From the NCBI GenBank assembly GCA_933207985.1, contig OW240912.1, positions 254,864,518-254,928,517 of the forward strand: 64,000 bases of DNA, given 5' to 3'. Both the position numbers and the translations under genes were made by a program. This DNA is from Pelobates cultripes (lineage: Eukaryota > Chordata > Amphibia > Anura > Pelobatidae). Positions within the stretch are counted from its first letter, which is position 1; each line of letters begins with the position of its first letter. The notes beneath the pieces are model-generated. The model saw only the letters and a list, made by a program, of their open reading frames with translations. It searched no databases and had not been told where the DNA came from. Shown piece after piece: positions 37,113-49,058 of the stretch.

Positions 37113-37951
37113 AGTAACCGCCTCTGTAAGAGCCATTTGCAGAGTTATTGGTGACAATGCTATGGTGCATAAACATACTAATATTCTGAAAAATAAGTAG
37201 ATTATATAGAAATGCAACCATCGATATAATGCACCTTAGTACTTTAGGGCCTTGAGTCCCAAATAGACTTTCTGAGGCAATTTCCTTCAATCTACATTAC
37301 TTCGGTCACAAATCCCAGGTAGTAACACTCCCTTCTGCATGCTGAAATCGGACAGCATTACAGACCAGCCCCCATAAGGCCAGACAGTTTCCATTTTTGG
37401 AGAAACTCTAAACTTGCTTATCTAAAATGCATCAAACGGGAGAGGAAAAAAAAATTGTGCGCAAACACGATGCACAGGTCTTCATGTACCGCTACCACTA
37501 CTATAAAGGGGCAGACCATGGCAACTGGACCAGAAAGCCCTGAGGTCACTTTAGAACGAAAAACAATTCAATTAAGAATTTTGGTTTGGCTTAATTAGTA
37601 ATTATCCATCCCTACATTTGTAAAGATAATAGTAATTAATATGCCCTGTTTGCCCACAGAGAACTTGGAGTTTCCATTAGAAGTAAATTGAATGTGAAGG
37701 ACAACTTGCAAACCTGATTATAGCATTACCCAGCACCTGACTGCCATAAAAGAACTAAATTGTATTTCTGCACCACGGAATGTTGTACTTAATGACATCA
37801 CCATTTGAATGCATTTTAGATCAGACCGTACTCTGTAGAACAGCACCCTCAAGTGACAAATTTGGTACTTTAGCCAAACATCTTTCTTCACATGTGGAAA
37901 ATATAGTCTGCAATTTTTGTTACAGATAAGATCAGAACAATTGTCCTACCA

Positions 37952-37990
<39 letters not shown>

Positions 37991-40900
37991 CAAAAACTGC
38001 CAAGTGCAAAATGCAACCAAAAATGTTCTCAGAATGAAATGCTAGTTTTATACAGTTAAAATGATTGAAGAAAAAAAAAAAAGAAGTCTAATTATATAAA
38101 TTGCCATTAAAAACACATTTATGTAAAAGCAGAGAGACTGTCATAAATGCTAAATAAAAGAATTAACTGACCTGCAATGTACTTTGCGCTGATTAACATT
38201 ACCATGCTACTCACTATATAAAGCCCAAGAGGCAGACTAGAGAAGATACTCCAGTCACCTGCAGTCATCCAGCGGGAGAGGATTCCAGGAAAGCAAGACA
38301 GGGGGCGAGAAAAATATATACAAAAAAAAATAAAATAAAATAAAAAATTGGAATATGTGGGTTAAGAATCAACCATATGAACAGCAGGAAAAAATGATTA
38401 CAAGCAATAACAGTGAAAGCAAGCAAAACAAAGGATACTGAACAGTTCAAATTACAGAAATTTGCAAATATACAACAAAAATAACAAGCAACAAATTGAA
38501 ACTTCCAAGCTGGCATAGATTTCAGCAATGGGGATGGTACATTGGATTTCATTTGGCAAAAAATGCCATCAATGCTTTTTGTCCTTCTGCCATTTTCATG
38601 AATAATTTGTCATTTCGGATGATGGCAAAATATTAAAACTCATCACGCCCTAAATATAATTGCAACGATCCCTACTTGCCATTTTGTATAACAGCTAGGG
38701 ACTGCTGTTCATGTCACAAAAAAAAACACCAAACAAAAAAAACAGCTGGTGGCATTTATTAAAATGTGATATTTTGGGCCAAGTATATATTTACTGGTTG
38801 ACACATCATTGAGGACTTTTGACATGAAAATTAAGCGGCTCACTAAACTGGGAACAGACAAGGGAATTGCAAATTTTACTCCAAAATAGCAAGAGTTGGA
38901 CAGGTTTCCCTATTGTGAATTAGAATTTTAAATTCCTTTGTAAATTCTCTCTAACTCCTGTAAATAAACTATGTAAGAAAAATAAAATAAAAAGTGAGAT
39001 TTAAAAAAAGGGCATTCTTCACATTTTAAAGTCTGCTCAACTGGGCAGGAATAGTGCAATACAATATGTTGGTGTTTCAGTCCTAATGCTGGGCTTTCTT
39101 TAAGATATAGATCTGTATAATAGATATATACACTTGCGATGACTCGCAAAAATTCACTTCTTTCAAGCGTGTAGTGGAACCTCCAGGCTTGCATTGGTGA
39201 ATGCATTTTAAGGCCTGGCTAGTAATATGGGACTTGATTTTTAGAATATGTATCTATATATTGAACATTTATTTCTCAATTACTATTCTTAAAAAATAAA
39301 ATAAAAAAATAAATAAAAAAAATGGCTGGAAAAGAAAAAGCGGGTTAATTTGCAGTAGATGTTTGTTGTATAGATGTCTTTTTCAGGTGAACTTATGAAC
39401 TTCTATTAAAACAATTGATCTGATTTGCTATCATTTTTTTTCTTTGATTCCATAAACAATTACAAAGTAATTCATCACACAGTAATATTGAGTTCTTTTC
39501 AATACATGCTTGAGTACAGTCCAATAAACTGGATATCGGAAAGATATAATTGGCTATTAAAATTGAATTCTCTATAAACAAAGATGGTATATATTGAGAT
39601 TAGTTCCAGAAAAAAAATCAAACAAACAAGAAACATGAAGGTGGTGTAACAACCAGAGGGAAACTCCAATGCGTTTAGTGAACAGAGCATGCAGCCACAC
39701 AGACAGCGCTTATTCATAGTGTAGAATCATTTGAACAGAGAAACTACGTGCCTTGCGTCTCATACTCCCAGTTAGCTGACATGCGGTACTATATGGTTAC
39801 GGTTTTCTGGGATTGAGAATCCGGTTATTCTGTTCCAGTTTCTGAACTCAGAGGACACCTAGGCCTTGATTTCTAATCAGGGATAAAGAAACTCGCCCTC
39901 TGAAGAGTACTACAAGGCTAGTATAAACCTGATCGGTTACATAACAAGATCCTGAAAATAAAATCTTTAATTAAATTAAAAACAAACAAAAAAACTCACT
40001 GCACTACTTCTGTCCATATACATAGATAAAGACTACAGTATATTCAAGACACGTTTAATGCAAGTTGGCCCAAGGCATTTTTTTAAATTATTTTGCTCAC
40101 TCACCACTCATACCTTGTTTGGCCAATGATTATCTGAGTGGCATGTAAGTAATATTTATACATTCCTAGTCCCGTGTGCACCCAACCTGCAGCACTATTT
40201 CCAACCACCATGTATGCAATTTTGTTGTTCATGGATCTTGGTAAATGCCCTCGATAAGGCAGCCCTAGACATATCCAAATATCAAATGCCAGCATCACAG
40301 AGTTCATGTGTTGGAGCCGTGTGGCAGGTGAGGTCAGCAACCCACATTACTAGGGAGAGTAGTTGTCACGGACTATAGTGACTGCAGATATATAATGTCA
40401 TTTATTTCTCTCTCTCCCACTTTTAATAGCCATTACTTGTTTTAACACTTGCTTTGTATTTCCTCTACCAACTTTAATTAGAATATTTACTACCTGGAGA
40501 ACACAGTTTTTTAATGTATTACTTTCTAATTGTGGTTCGACTTCTAAATTTGATCTGGTCTTGGTTTTGCTTTAACTCCTGTACCACAACGCAGAAAATG
40601 CTTTGGTCTGAATACAGGAAGGACTTTTGTTAATCAAAATAAAAGGATATTAGAAAAGAACAGATTACTGCTGCTAGCTTACTTTAATGATTACAATGTC
40701 AATAAAAAACAATGGTTTTCAATTATGCAGTAGACCATCAATAGAAGTAAAATACTTATTTTGTATTTGATGTGTTGCCAATTATATACATCATCATCGT
40801 GGTATTTAACCTTGAATTCACACTGTATTAGAATGGCTGACTGTCTGAACCTGGCTATTCCACTATTACATGCCTCCCAAGTGTTCTTATTTAGGACGGA

Positions 40901-42270
40901 TAATCCCTATTTTGAGCAAAATTTCTCAGTCCATCTTTTCTAAGTGCTCTATATTGTTGGTGTGTGAGTAAATAACAGCGTCACATCAATAATACTAACA
41001 GTGATGTTTCCTTAAACTACAATAAATTATTTTAGAAATCAGTCTATGTTTATAAGATACATTGTTCTTGTTCTACATTAAGTTTCAGCTGCATAAATTG
41101 TTATTACTAAGTCATCTAAAATTTCTCAGAACTGCCCCGCCCGTGACCACATCCCCACTCACACTCCAAAATTAAAATGTCCCCTCTTGGTCCATTTGAA
41201 ATGTTGGGAGGTAGGATATTATATCCAAGTACCCTGGCATGTTTGGTACTATAACACACACATTTCAAAGAACAGTCAACTGCCCAATGCATCACACAGA
41301 CAGGACCAAAACAGAAACATGCAGTCATTTTTATTTCACCGTATATACACACATATGAAACAGAATTGCATTTGGGCAAGCTGACATTGGGGCAGAGTAA
41401 CTAAAAGATGCGGTTTTCACCTAAATTAACATTTTTTTCCAACAAACTTTTTGTGATTTTTTTTTTTTTTTTTACTACAGTAGCACAAATCTGACCAATC
41501 GGAGGATGTAACAATGGACGTGTCTACAGGCAAATATAAATTGAGGAGAGTCTCTGGAAGCACGTTAATCTCTCATGTTAATATTAGTAGTGTAGGACAC
41601 ACCGATATTGATGTACTGAGACATAGTGGTGGGCTTAACACAATATGGCCATATTACTGGGAAAATCAACTGTATCACCATATTTGTTTGCCAAAATAGG
41701 CGATTTTGAGTAGTGTTATAAAATGTAAAACTGTATTTTTTTGTGTGTGTGCTGTTCCTTAATCTGTATTTTGTAATTCTTGACACTAACATACGCAACT
41801 GCTTCCAATGTGAATATGTCTCAACTGCCGATTAAAAATGTACTGTTTAAACCAACTAGTTAATTTTTTCGGCAAAATATTAAGGTTTATGGCAGAAGTT
41901 AGGATGCTAATATTATTTTGCAACAAAAGGAGGTTTTTATGATATATGAGAACAGTCTGTGGCATTGTGAGGGAACACTGCTATATTAGTCCAAGAATGG
42001 CACTTTCAGTGTTCCCTGACTAGAGAGGGGTTAAAACTCAGGTTGCTCTAGTACATCAATTAGGGAGCTACATAAACCCTATGCAGAGGGAAATCAGTCT
42101 CTCCTGTGAAGAGCTGGGGTGGAGACAGAGAGACTGTGAGTCAAAGAGAATGCTGAAACTGTGTGAAAAATAAATAAAAGAAAAGTATTTTGCAAGCCTT
42201 TATTTTTATTTGTTAAACTACTGGGGTCAGCTTAGCTGCCCAGTAGCACAGAAAGGGTACTCTATGTTAG
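37113..42270. other. Gene-free AT-rich sequence
   Basis: (TA)n at 37954-37987; A-rich and AT-rich tracts. A possible MITE at about 40871-41212, with ends CCTCCCAAGTGTTC and GAAATGTTGGGAGG in inverted orientation. No exon or RNA gene recognised. Confidence 0.5.
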
Positions 42271-42416
42271 TTAGTCTCCAGTGTGGAGTAGGAGTTATTT
42301 TGGTTTCATGTTTTGCGGTGGCTCAATTGGGGCCAGCTTGCTAAATAAAGCTTTCCTTATATTTGAAGAAAGAACGGTTACTGGTATTTACGACCCAAGA
42401 CCTGGCCAGCCTGCTA

Positions 42417-43175
42417 CAAGACACACACAGTCACACAGTCAGACATGCTCAGTTACAGGCAGACAGTCACAGAGCCAAACACACAGTTACAGGCACACAA
42501 TCACAAACAGTTACAGTCACACACACCGTTATATGCACACAGTCACAAATACTCCATTACAAGCAGACAGTCATACACACTCTATTACAGGCATGCAGAC
42601 ACTCACGCATGCTGATAGGTACACACACACACAGTTAAAGGCAGTTAGTCACACACAACGGCACAGCTACAGCGACACACACAGGCAGGCAGTCACACAC
42701 ACACACAACGGCACAGCTACTGCGACACACACAGGCAAGCAGTCACACGCACACAGGCAGTCACACACACACAGGCAGTCACACAGAGTCACACACACAC
42801 AGGCAGGCAGTCACACACACACACACAGGCAGTCACACACACACAGGCAGGCAGTCACACACACACAGGCAGGCAGTCACACACACACACACAGTCACAC
42901 ACACAGTCACACACACAGGCAGTCACACACACACAGGCAGTTACACACACACAGGCAGTTACACACACACACACAGGCAGTCACACACACACACACACAC
43001 ACAGGCAGTCACACACAACGGCACAGCTACAGCGACACACACAGGCAGGCAGTCGCGCACACAGGCAGGTAGTCACACAGACAGTCACACACAGGCAGGT
43101 AGTCACAATGACAGTCACACACACACAGGCAGGCAGTCACACGCACACAGCCAGTCACACACACAGGTAAACAGT
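42417..43175. repeat. CA-rich minisatellite (CACACACAGGCAGGCAGT)
   Basis: About 760 bp of variable units built from CACACACAGGCAGGCAGT, with a longer block CACACAACGGCACAGCTAC A/T GCGACAC recurring at 42655, 42705 and 43010. The HTHR-rich open frame of 263 codons over it is a by-product. Confidence 0.9.
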
Positions 43176-43179
43176 CACA

Positions 43180-44360
43180 CATACTTACCTCTTTGAATTA
43201 TGGCTGGAAGGGGGAGTGTTGTTGGTGAAGCAGGGACTCCTTTCTTCTTCCCTCTTCCTATGCAGCAGTTACCAGGGGCTTTGGGTAGGTATTACCCAGG
43301 CCCACACTGCTCAGAAAGCCCTGCTCCCTCAATTAAAAAAAAAAAAATATTTATAGACCAGGGTGGAGAATAATGGAATCCTCCATCCGGGTACCTGTTT
43401 TAGCTCCCCTGCCCTCCTGTCACCCGGCCATGTGCGAGCTGTGTCAGCCACATGGTGCCCCCTGGTCCATTGTGCCCTGTGCGGGTGCACAGCTCGCACA
43501 TCCCCAAGGCCGGCCCTGTATGAGAAGTATGTTTATAAACCCTTTACTAGTAGTAGACTTGTTTTTGCATGTTGCTGTTCTTAACTAGGTGACTTGTGCA
43601 CTTAGAGCTGCTGTTTACATTTTTCACCTACTAAAGATAGAAACATAAAATAAAAAAATGCCAATTAAACACAAGTCCTCACTGGCAACAATACTGCAGG
43701 TGTTTCCCTAGTTTAATAGGAATTGTGGGTATTAAGTTGTGACTGGGTCCCAGAGTCTTAGGAGGCCCAAATGGACTCATATCCTATTTTCACTGCTGGT
43801 CTAGCAGGGTAAAAGGTGATCTGTGGTCAAGGAGTGTAACTTTTTTGCTGGCTTTTCCTTAGTGTGTGGCATTACAATACCCGCACCGGCCTGATGTAGC
43901 ATACTGGAACAGAACAGGAGGTCACAAAGAAAATAATGCCTCCAAAGGACAGGTCACTCATTCATAGAATAGACCATGAAGGACTCGAGATTTACACACC
44001 CCAATATGTTGCAGGCCCAAACACTATGTGCATGCCAACCATTTAGTTAAATCACAGGCTTAATTATGAAATCCATGCTAATTAAGCGATTTCATTAAAC
44101 ATGCTCTGTGACACATACGGAGTGCTGGTTATTTGGAATCTGCATTAGAACATAGATCTCTTTCTCTCATCCAGGACTTTCTGATGTTTGCAATTCACAA
44201 TATAATAGTCGGTTAGCAAATGTAACAGTGTACTCATGCTTCAACAGTTTCAGCAATCCCACCACCTCGACTTCAAGGTGACTCATGAAGAACGTATGGT
44301 ACATTAGGTAATGATCAAGCATTAGTGAATCATGCATGGTGAATGATGGACGGCACCAGC
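43180..44360. other. Gene-free sequence, possible gk 3' UTR
   Basis: If the tail exon at 44368-44464 is used, gk 3' UTR would extend into this stretch on the minus strand. No clear polyadenylation signal was identified with confidence. Confidence 0.4.
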
Positions 44361-44367
44361 CGTGTGG

Positions 44368-44464
44368 TCAGATATACTGTGCTTCGGTAGAGTATAACAT
44401 GAATAGAGTGGCAAGGACAGGAGCAACTATCAAACTCAGAAAGGCAGCCAGCAACCATATTGAC
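44368..44464 (-). CDS. Candidate gk terminal exon encoding a hydrophobic tail (tentative)
   Basis: Downstream of the last sure gk exon, an acceptor-like TTTTTAATGTAG is followed by an open frame SIWLLAAFLSLIVAPVLATL, FMLYSTEAQYI and a stop. The roughly 20-residue hydrophobic run with few charges looks like a C-terminal membrane anchor. Vertebrate GK isoforms are known to end in such a tail, and the human tail also has SI just before its hydrophobic run. However, this frame needs a phase-2 junction, while the upstream exon leaves phase 1; direct splicing gives a short GQYGCWLPF end. An additional small exon, another donor, or a chance open frame are all possible. Confidence 0.42.
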
Positions 44465-45159
44465 CTACATTAAAAATACAAAATGCACAATACAGTAATC
44501 AAAATATTGGAACATAATGACAAAAAGGCTGAGATAAATAAATGCATTTTGACTTAAACAAGCTTCTGGAGTTTCTGGCTGTCTTGCTGTGTTTGAGAGC
44601 CATTTTCCATGCATTCCACATTGGAGTCAAAAAAAGGAGGAAAAAAAGGACCATGGTGCATGCATGGTCCGGACATCAACTACAGTGTAAAACAGAAGTA
44701 GTAGTAAAAGTATAAGTTAAAATAAATTCCTTGCATGTTAATATTATGTGGCCAAGTACTGGCACTGCACAGAAAATTGCAGACATAAAAACAATTTAAA
44801 TACACACAAATACAAAAAAAAAAAATATATATATATACATCCAATAGTTTCAATAGCAAAACACAGCCTCAATTTAAAAATTTTGGGATAAACCTTTCAA
44901 ATGGTTTAATATTTTTGGATAAAGCTTTACAATGATTATTTTTAAATATTCTAATATGAAAAATATATGTTAAATATATATAAATATACCAAAAATAACA
45001 AAATATTAGAATATCCCTAAAAATATTAAATACTAAAAAAACAAAAAAAACAAAAGGCATCAACAAATTTTACATTTGAAAAGCTTATCCAAAAATATTA
45101 TGTTGAGGCCCATATATGAAGTACTTCATTAGAACATATTTAACTTAAATTAAATGTAC

Positions 45160-45246
45160 CATTTCCATTGGAGGAAGGCTCAGAGGTCTCCCAGCCCATT
45201 GACTTCATCACAGCTTTTTTCCATCGAGCATAGCGAAATTCACTTT
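45160..45246 (-). CDS. gk: Glycerol kinase, penultimate or last conserved exon (MKSMGW)
   Basis: Exon of 87 nt, acceptor CTCCATCTAG, donor probably G|GTACAT. It completes Glu and reads SEFRYARWKKAVMKSMGW then ETSEPSSNGN. RY..WKKAV.KSMGW is the conserved end of the soluble kinase in vertebrates and bacteria. The donor is weaker than the others (GTACAT) and leaves phase 1. If it is not used, translation runs on as ...GNGTFNLS and reaches an in-frame TAA about eight codons after the donor, giving a soluble C-terminus. Confidence 0.9.
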
Positions 45247-45390
45247 CTAGATGGAGAGATAAAGAATGTTTAATGCACAATAAAGTTTAATTTATTTTTC
45301 TTTTATCATATCAGACTTTGTGTTCCATTCTATTTTGTAAACATGTAAATTATTATTATTTTTTTTTAAAGAGATTGGTTTACTCTTTAC

Positions 45391-45534
45391 CCTCAGGATT
45401 AATTTGTGGCTCAAACCGTTCACAAGTGACAGCAGTCATATCTCCGGGGTTCAGGCTCCAAACACCAACACCTTCCGCTGCCCCTGCAGCCATTGCAGCT
45501 CCTAGTGCAGTTGTTTCAGGCATAGAAGGTTTCA
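45391..45534 (-). CDS. gk: Glycerol kinase, exon [21 protein letters not shown]
   Basis: Exon of 144 nt, acceptor TTCCACCAG, donor G|GTAAAG. Between its split codons it reads [35 protein letters not shown] and [12 protein letters not shown]. The ETTALGAA motif is diagnostic of FGGY kinases, and VWSL....AVT.ERFEPQI matches vertebrate GK closely. Length and phase agree with the neighbouring exons. Only 129 nt of intron separates it from the VDGG exon. Confidence 0.97.
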
Positions 45535-45663
45535 CTGGTGGAAATAAATATCACAAATATACTCTTTGTTTGGACAGCAGCTTTATTTCTTTGCCATAAC
45601 ATAATCTGAAATGTAGTAAGAAAGAATGTATAAGTTTGGAAAATGAAATGTGTACCTCCTTAC

Positions 45664-45784
45664 CTACTGGAATGCATAGTATATCAGCTTGCAGTTGCAT
45701 AAGAATTTTATTATTGGTCATGCCCCCATCAACTTGCAGCTGGCTGAGAGGAATGCCACAGTCTTTATTCATGGCATCTAGAAT
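45664..45784 (-). CDS. gk: Glycerol kinase, exon with [20 protein letters not shown]
   Basis: Exon of 121 nt, acceptor CTTGCCAG, donor G|GTAAGG (phase 1 out). It reads [20 protein letters not shown] then [20 protein letters not shown]. The VDGG..NN..LMQ.QADI block forms part of the C-terminal ATPase domain that closes over the nucleotide in GK/GlpK. The last G joins TG of the next exon as Val, giving [12 protein letters not shown]. Confidence 0.97.
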
Positions 45785-46024
45785 CTGGCAAGAAACAAAA
45801 AAGTTACATAGTATTAAAAGATGCAACAATCTGTCTGCTGTGTGATCGCAGATATAGACACCTATTGCTGGCATCTCTGATTTTGTATTAAATCTTCAAA
45901 ATACAGAATGTCTGGGCACACCGGTGGTTTCTTCATAAGGCAGTCTTTATTGCAGGAGCACAGAAAACAGACAATGCTTCAACACACCTATGTGCCTTAG
46001 TCACATCGCAGATTCTATTATTAA

Positions 46025-46740
46025 AGGGACACTATAGGCACCAAAGAAACTTTATCTTAATGAAGCAGTTTGTGTATCAATCATGCTCCTGCAGTCTCAT
46101 TGCTCAATTCTCTGCCACTTTGGAGAAAAACTGTTTATTTCTGTTTATGCAGCCCTAGACACACCTCTCCAGTTTATATGTATTGACCAATCTAAAGGTT
46201 TCAAACTCATCATTCGAATATTGGAGCATTATACCTTCTACACCTATATATCGGTATACACATTAGTTTCAAGATGTGTCTTATGCTACACGTCAAAGAA
46301 AATGTTTCATTCACTTTACAACTGTAATAAATTAAATTTTTTCACTTAATTGTATTGGAACTTGTTTGTGCCAACAGCAGCAACATCACATGGATATTTT
46401 TTTCTGTTGTGCACTTATCTTTCCTGTACCCATTTTGTATGTCGAAAAAAAATAAAATAAAAAGGAGACATGGAAAAAACAAAAACAGAACAAAAACACA
46501 GAGCAGGCGATAAATTCTAAATTAAACATAATGTGCAATGAAGTGTAAACAATAGATGACTCTTTATAGGAAGTGTTTAGAAAGGCTATAAGTCACAAGC
46601 AGTGAACTGTGACTAGGGCTGCATAAAAATTGATTTAACTCCTAAATGGCAGAGAATTGAGCAGTGAGACTATGAGGCATGATCTATACACCAAAACGGC
46701 TTCATTAAGATAAAGTTGTTTTGGTGACTATAGTGTCCCT
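46025..46740. mobile_element. TTAA-type element with long inverted ends (716 bp), in gk intron
   Basis: TTAA at 46021-46024 and 46741-46744. The left end AGGGACACTATAGGCACC and its inverse extend into arms of roughly 110-130 bp; AACTTTATCTTAATGAAGC, CATAGTCTCACTGCTCAATTC and CTAGGGCTGCATA-type blocks appear on both sides. The interior (about 46150-46600) is unique AT-rich DNA without a transposase. Confidence 0.9.
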
Positions 46741-46965
46741 TTAATGAAGTAGGAGTAAAATAAAGTGTAGGGAGCAGAAAGGTCATTACTGCAAGCTTTA
46801 TCCTACATCACATACGGATACTATTCTCTTTCAGCAACTACTGAAGCATCTTTTCCACATTTCACTGAGTTAGATATCACCCTGAAAAGGTTTCTCATAC
46901 AGCAGTTTGTTGGCATATGTAAACGGCTACACATTTATTTAGGAGTGGTTCTTCTTGCAGCATAC

Positions 46966-47050
46966 CTCTCTGGTCTGGAAACAAACTGCTTCAAGAGCAG
47001 CAAAGGCAATATGATTCCTATTTGTAAACTGGGTAAGGCCACAGATGATG
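46966..47050 (-). CDS. gk: Glycerol kinase, exon with FGGY signature 2
   Basis: Exon of 85 nt, acceptor CCTCTTAG, donor GAG|GTATGC. It reads [20 protein letters not shown] then AVCFQTRE. With the preceding Gly this fits FGGY signature 2 (G.I.GL, seven residues, H-I-x2-A-A-L-E). It exits in phase 0 and joins [11 protein letters not shown] 219-bp hAT-type foldback element lies in the intron upstream of it (47348-47566) and a 716-bp TTAA element in the intron downstream of it (46025-46740). Confidence 0.97.
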
Positions 47051-47347
47051 CTAAGAGGAAAATAAAAAAAACAAAAAAAAGGACAGTTAGAGCACCCAGT
47101 AGAGCAGAAGAGAAAAATACAAATTACATAAGTCTGCCACTCCTACTATTAAGATGGAGTATTTTTAGCAATGTATTTAGAATAGGAAGGTTACTTCGTC
47201 ATTGCATTATTTCAATCCATGAACCATGATCAATAATATTTTTTGCTAGTTTGCACAGTAATTCATACTGTCTAGGTTACTACGTAGTTATTACACTTGG
47301 TAAATCATTTGGCTTTCCCTTAACCAGCTTATTAGTAGACTCCCGAA

Positions 47348-47566
47348 TAGTGATGTCGCGAACTTCCCGCGAACGGCTCGCCACGAACCGTTCGCAGCGA
47401 GCTCCGGTCAGCTGACACATCCCGGCCAATCTCCAGCAGACCCTCCCACCTCCTGGACAGCATCCATGTTGAAGGCAGCTTCAACATGGATGCTGTCCAG
47501 GAGGTAGGAGGGACTGGGAGGGAGGGTCTGCTGGAGATTGGCCGGGATGTGTCAGCTACATCACTA
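47348..47566. mobile_element. hAT-type foldback MITE in gk intron (219 bp)
   Basis: CTCCCGAA at 47340-47347 and at 47567-47574 is an 8-bp target duplication. Ends TAGTGATGT and ACATCACTA. Most of the element folds on itself: GACAGCATCCATGTTGAAG / CTTCAACATGGATGCTGTC around CAGC, continued by CCTCCAGGAGG-type and CTGGAGATTGGCCGGGATGT sequences. Non-coding. Confidence 0.92.
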
Positions 47567-47913
47567 CTCCCGAATAGCGCCAGCTCTAGGTCCAAGGCCA
47601 CGCTCCTCACTTATCTCTTTGCCAATAACTTTTCTTATCTGCCATTATTTCTACTATGTGGATGATCATGTTTGGATTAAACAAAGGTGGACATATATCT
47701 GTGTATAACCACTCTGGCAGTCCATCTGTTTACTGTAGAAACATATGTTATGGGATCAGTGACATTCACATTTATCTACTTCTACATACACTTTAATGTT
47801 TGGTTTTCTTATATACACATCAAAAGGTTTATAAAATTTCATTACACTGATATAAATTACATTACTTTCATTTAAGTAATAAGGTCTTCTTATTTATTTG
47901 TGTAAACACATTC

Positions 47914-48004
<91 letters not shown>

Positions 48005-48045
48005 TACACACATATATATACACATATATATACACTTTCTTTGGT
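47914..48045. repeat. (TG)n(TA)n(CA)n compound microsatellite in gk intron
   Basis: (GT)n at about 47916-47961, (TA)n at 47965-47988, then (CA)n and TATACACATA runs to 48034. Self-complementary overall. Open frames through it are artefacts. Confidence 0.95.
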
Positions 48046-48322
48046 GTATTCTGCATTTAAGTATCTGTTCAATTAGTACATTCTAAACATTGCATTTTAT
48101 GGTCTGTATCTTATATGCTCTCACTGTCACTCATCCATTGTCTCTCTCCACCCATCTTTGTCTTGTCTTTGCCCGTACTAGCCTCCCAAACTTCCCTTCT
48201 CTTGTTCTTGTAACTCTACCGGTCATATTGTGACATCATGAATCTAATCTGCTTCTAGATGGCAAAACACACAACTGGAATCTTGTGACTCAAATAAATA
48301 TCAACTGGTAAGCTCTTTCTTA

Positions 48323-48475
<153 letters not shown>

Positions 48476-48514
48476 TCAGGAAGTATAGGATTTAGAGCTG
48501 CTACTACAACCTAC

Positions 48515-48593
48515 CCACTTCCTCTGTTGACTTCACAATGCCAAGGTTGTCTCTTAACCAGCGTACAACTGCCCCGGCTATAGCAACAGATCC
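48515..48593 (-). CDS. gk: Glycerol kinase, exon GSVAIAGAVVRWLRDNLGIV
   Basis: Exon of 79 nt, acceptor CTTTAG, donor G|GTAGGT (phase 1 out). It reads GSVAIAGAVVRWLRDNLGIV then KSTEEV, matching the conserved helix that packs on the ADP site in FGGY kinases. The last G plus the next exon's AA restores Glu to give [11 protein letters not shown]. Only 94 nt separate it from the next exon, the shortest intron seen in this gene. Confidence 0.96.
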
Positions 48594-48977
48594 CTAAAGA
48601 AAACAAAACTCCAATGAGACTGCAAAGTAGGAGTTATTTTTTCCTATGGGGTAATTGAGCAAGATTATGAAAACACACAAAAAAATAAAATAATATATAA
48701 TTACCATAATAAACATTTTAAATAATGAATAATGTTTTCCTTATGAATTGTTTTACATAGAGATAAAATAAGAGGGGCATAGAAGGTAAAGAATTAAACA
48801 AAGAAAAATGTGACCAAGAAAGAGGGAGAAAGAGATGGCAATAGACAGATCTACATAATTACTCATTACAGCCGCATGAAACAACTTTTCTTTAATGTAC
48901 ATGCCCACAGAAATGCATACACAAGATGCTAGATGTTTGACTTTATGAAGGACATAAAACTTGTTTAGAGAACTTAC

Positions 48978-49058
48978 TTCAAGTGCATAACAAGCGGGTT
49001 GGTCTCTACCAAGCTTGTAGCCAACTGTTGTCAGAAGACCATGTTCAGACATGACGGG
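48978..49058 (-). CDS. gk: Glycerol kinase, exon HGLLTTVGYKLG
   Basis: Exon of 81 nt, 27 codons, acceptor TGATTTAG and donor GAA|GTAAGT, both phase 0. It reads PVMSEHGLLTTVGYKLGRDQ then PACYALE. HGLLTT and YALE are hallmark GK blocks. The N-terminal PVMSE differs from the usual V-F/V-SDHGLL start seen in mammals, within normal divergence. It follows directly on the TGSK exon in frame. Confidence 0.95.

Noticed and set aside
42281..43072. 263-codon open frame rich in HTHRQ repeats
   Set aside because: It lies on a CA-rich minisatellite and has no start context, splice support or domain; low-complexity artefact.
1..44300. Exons of the usual neighbour of GK (TAB3, convergent in mammals)
   Set aside because: No zinc-finger or coiled-coil exon of TAB3 was seen on the plus strand. 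It may lie further left, or the gene order may differ.
47868..48086. Y/I/H/T-rich small frames
   Set aside because: Created by the (TG)n(TA)n(CA)n microsatellite on both strands.
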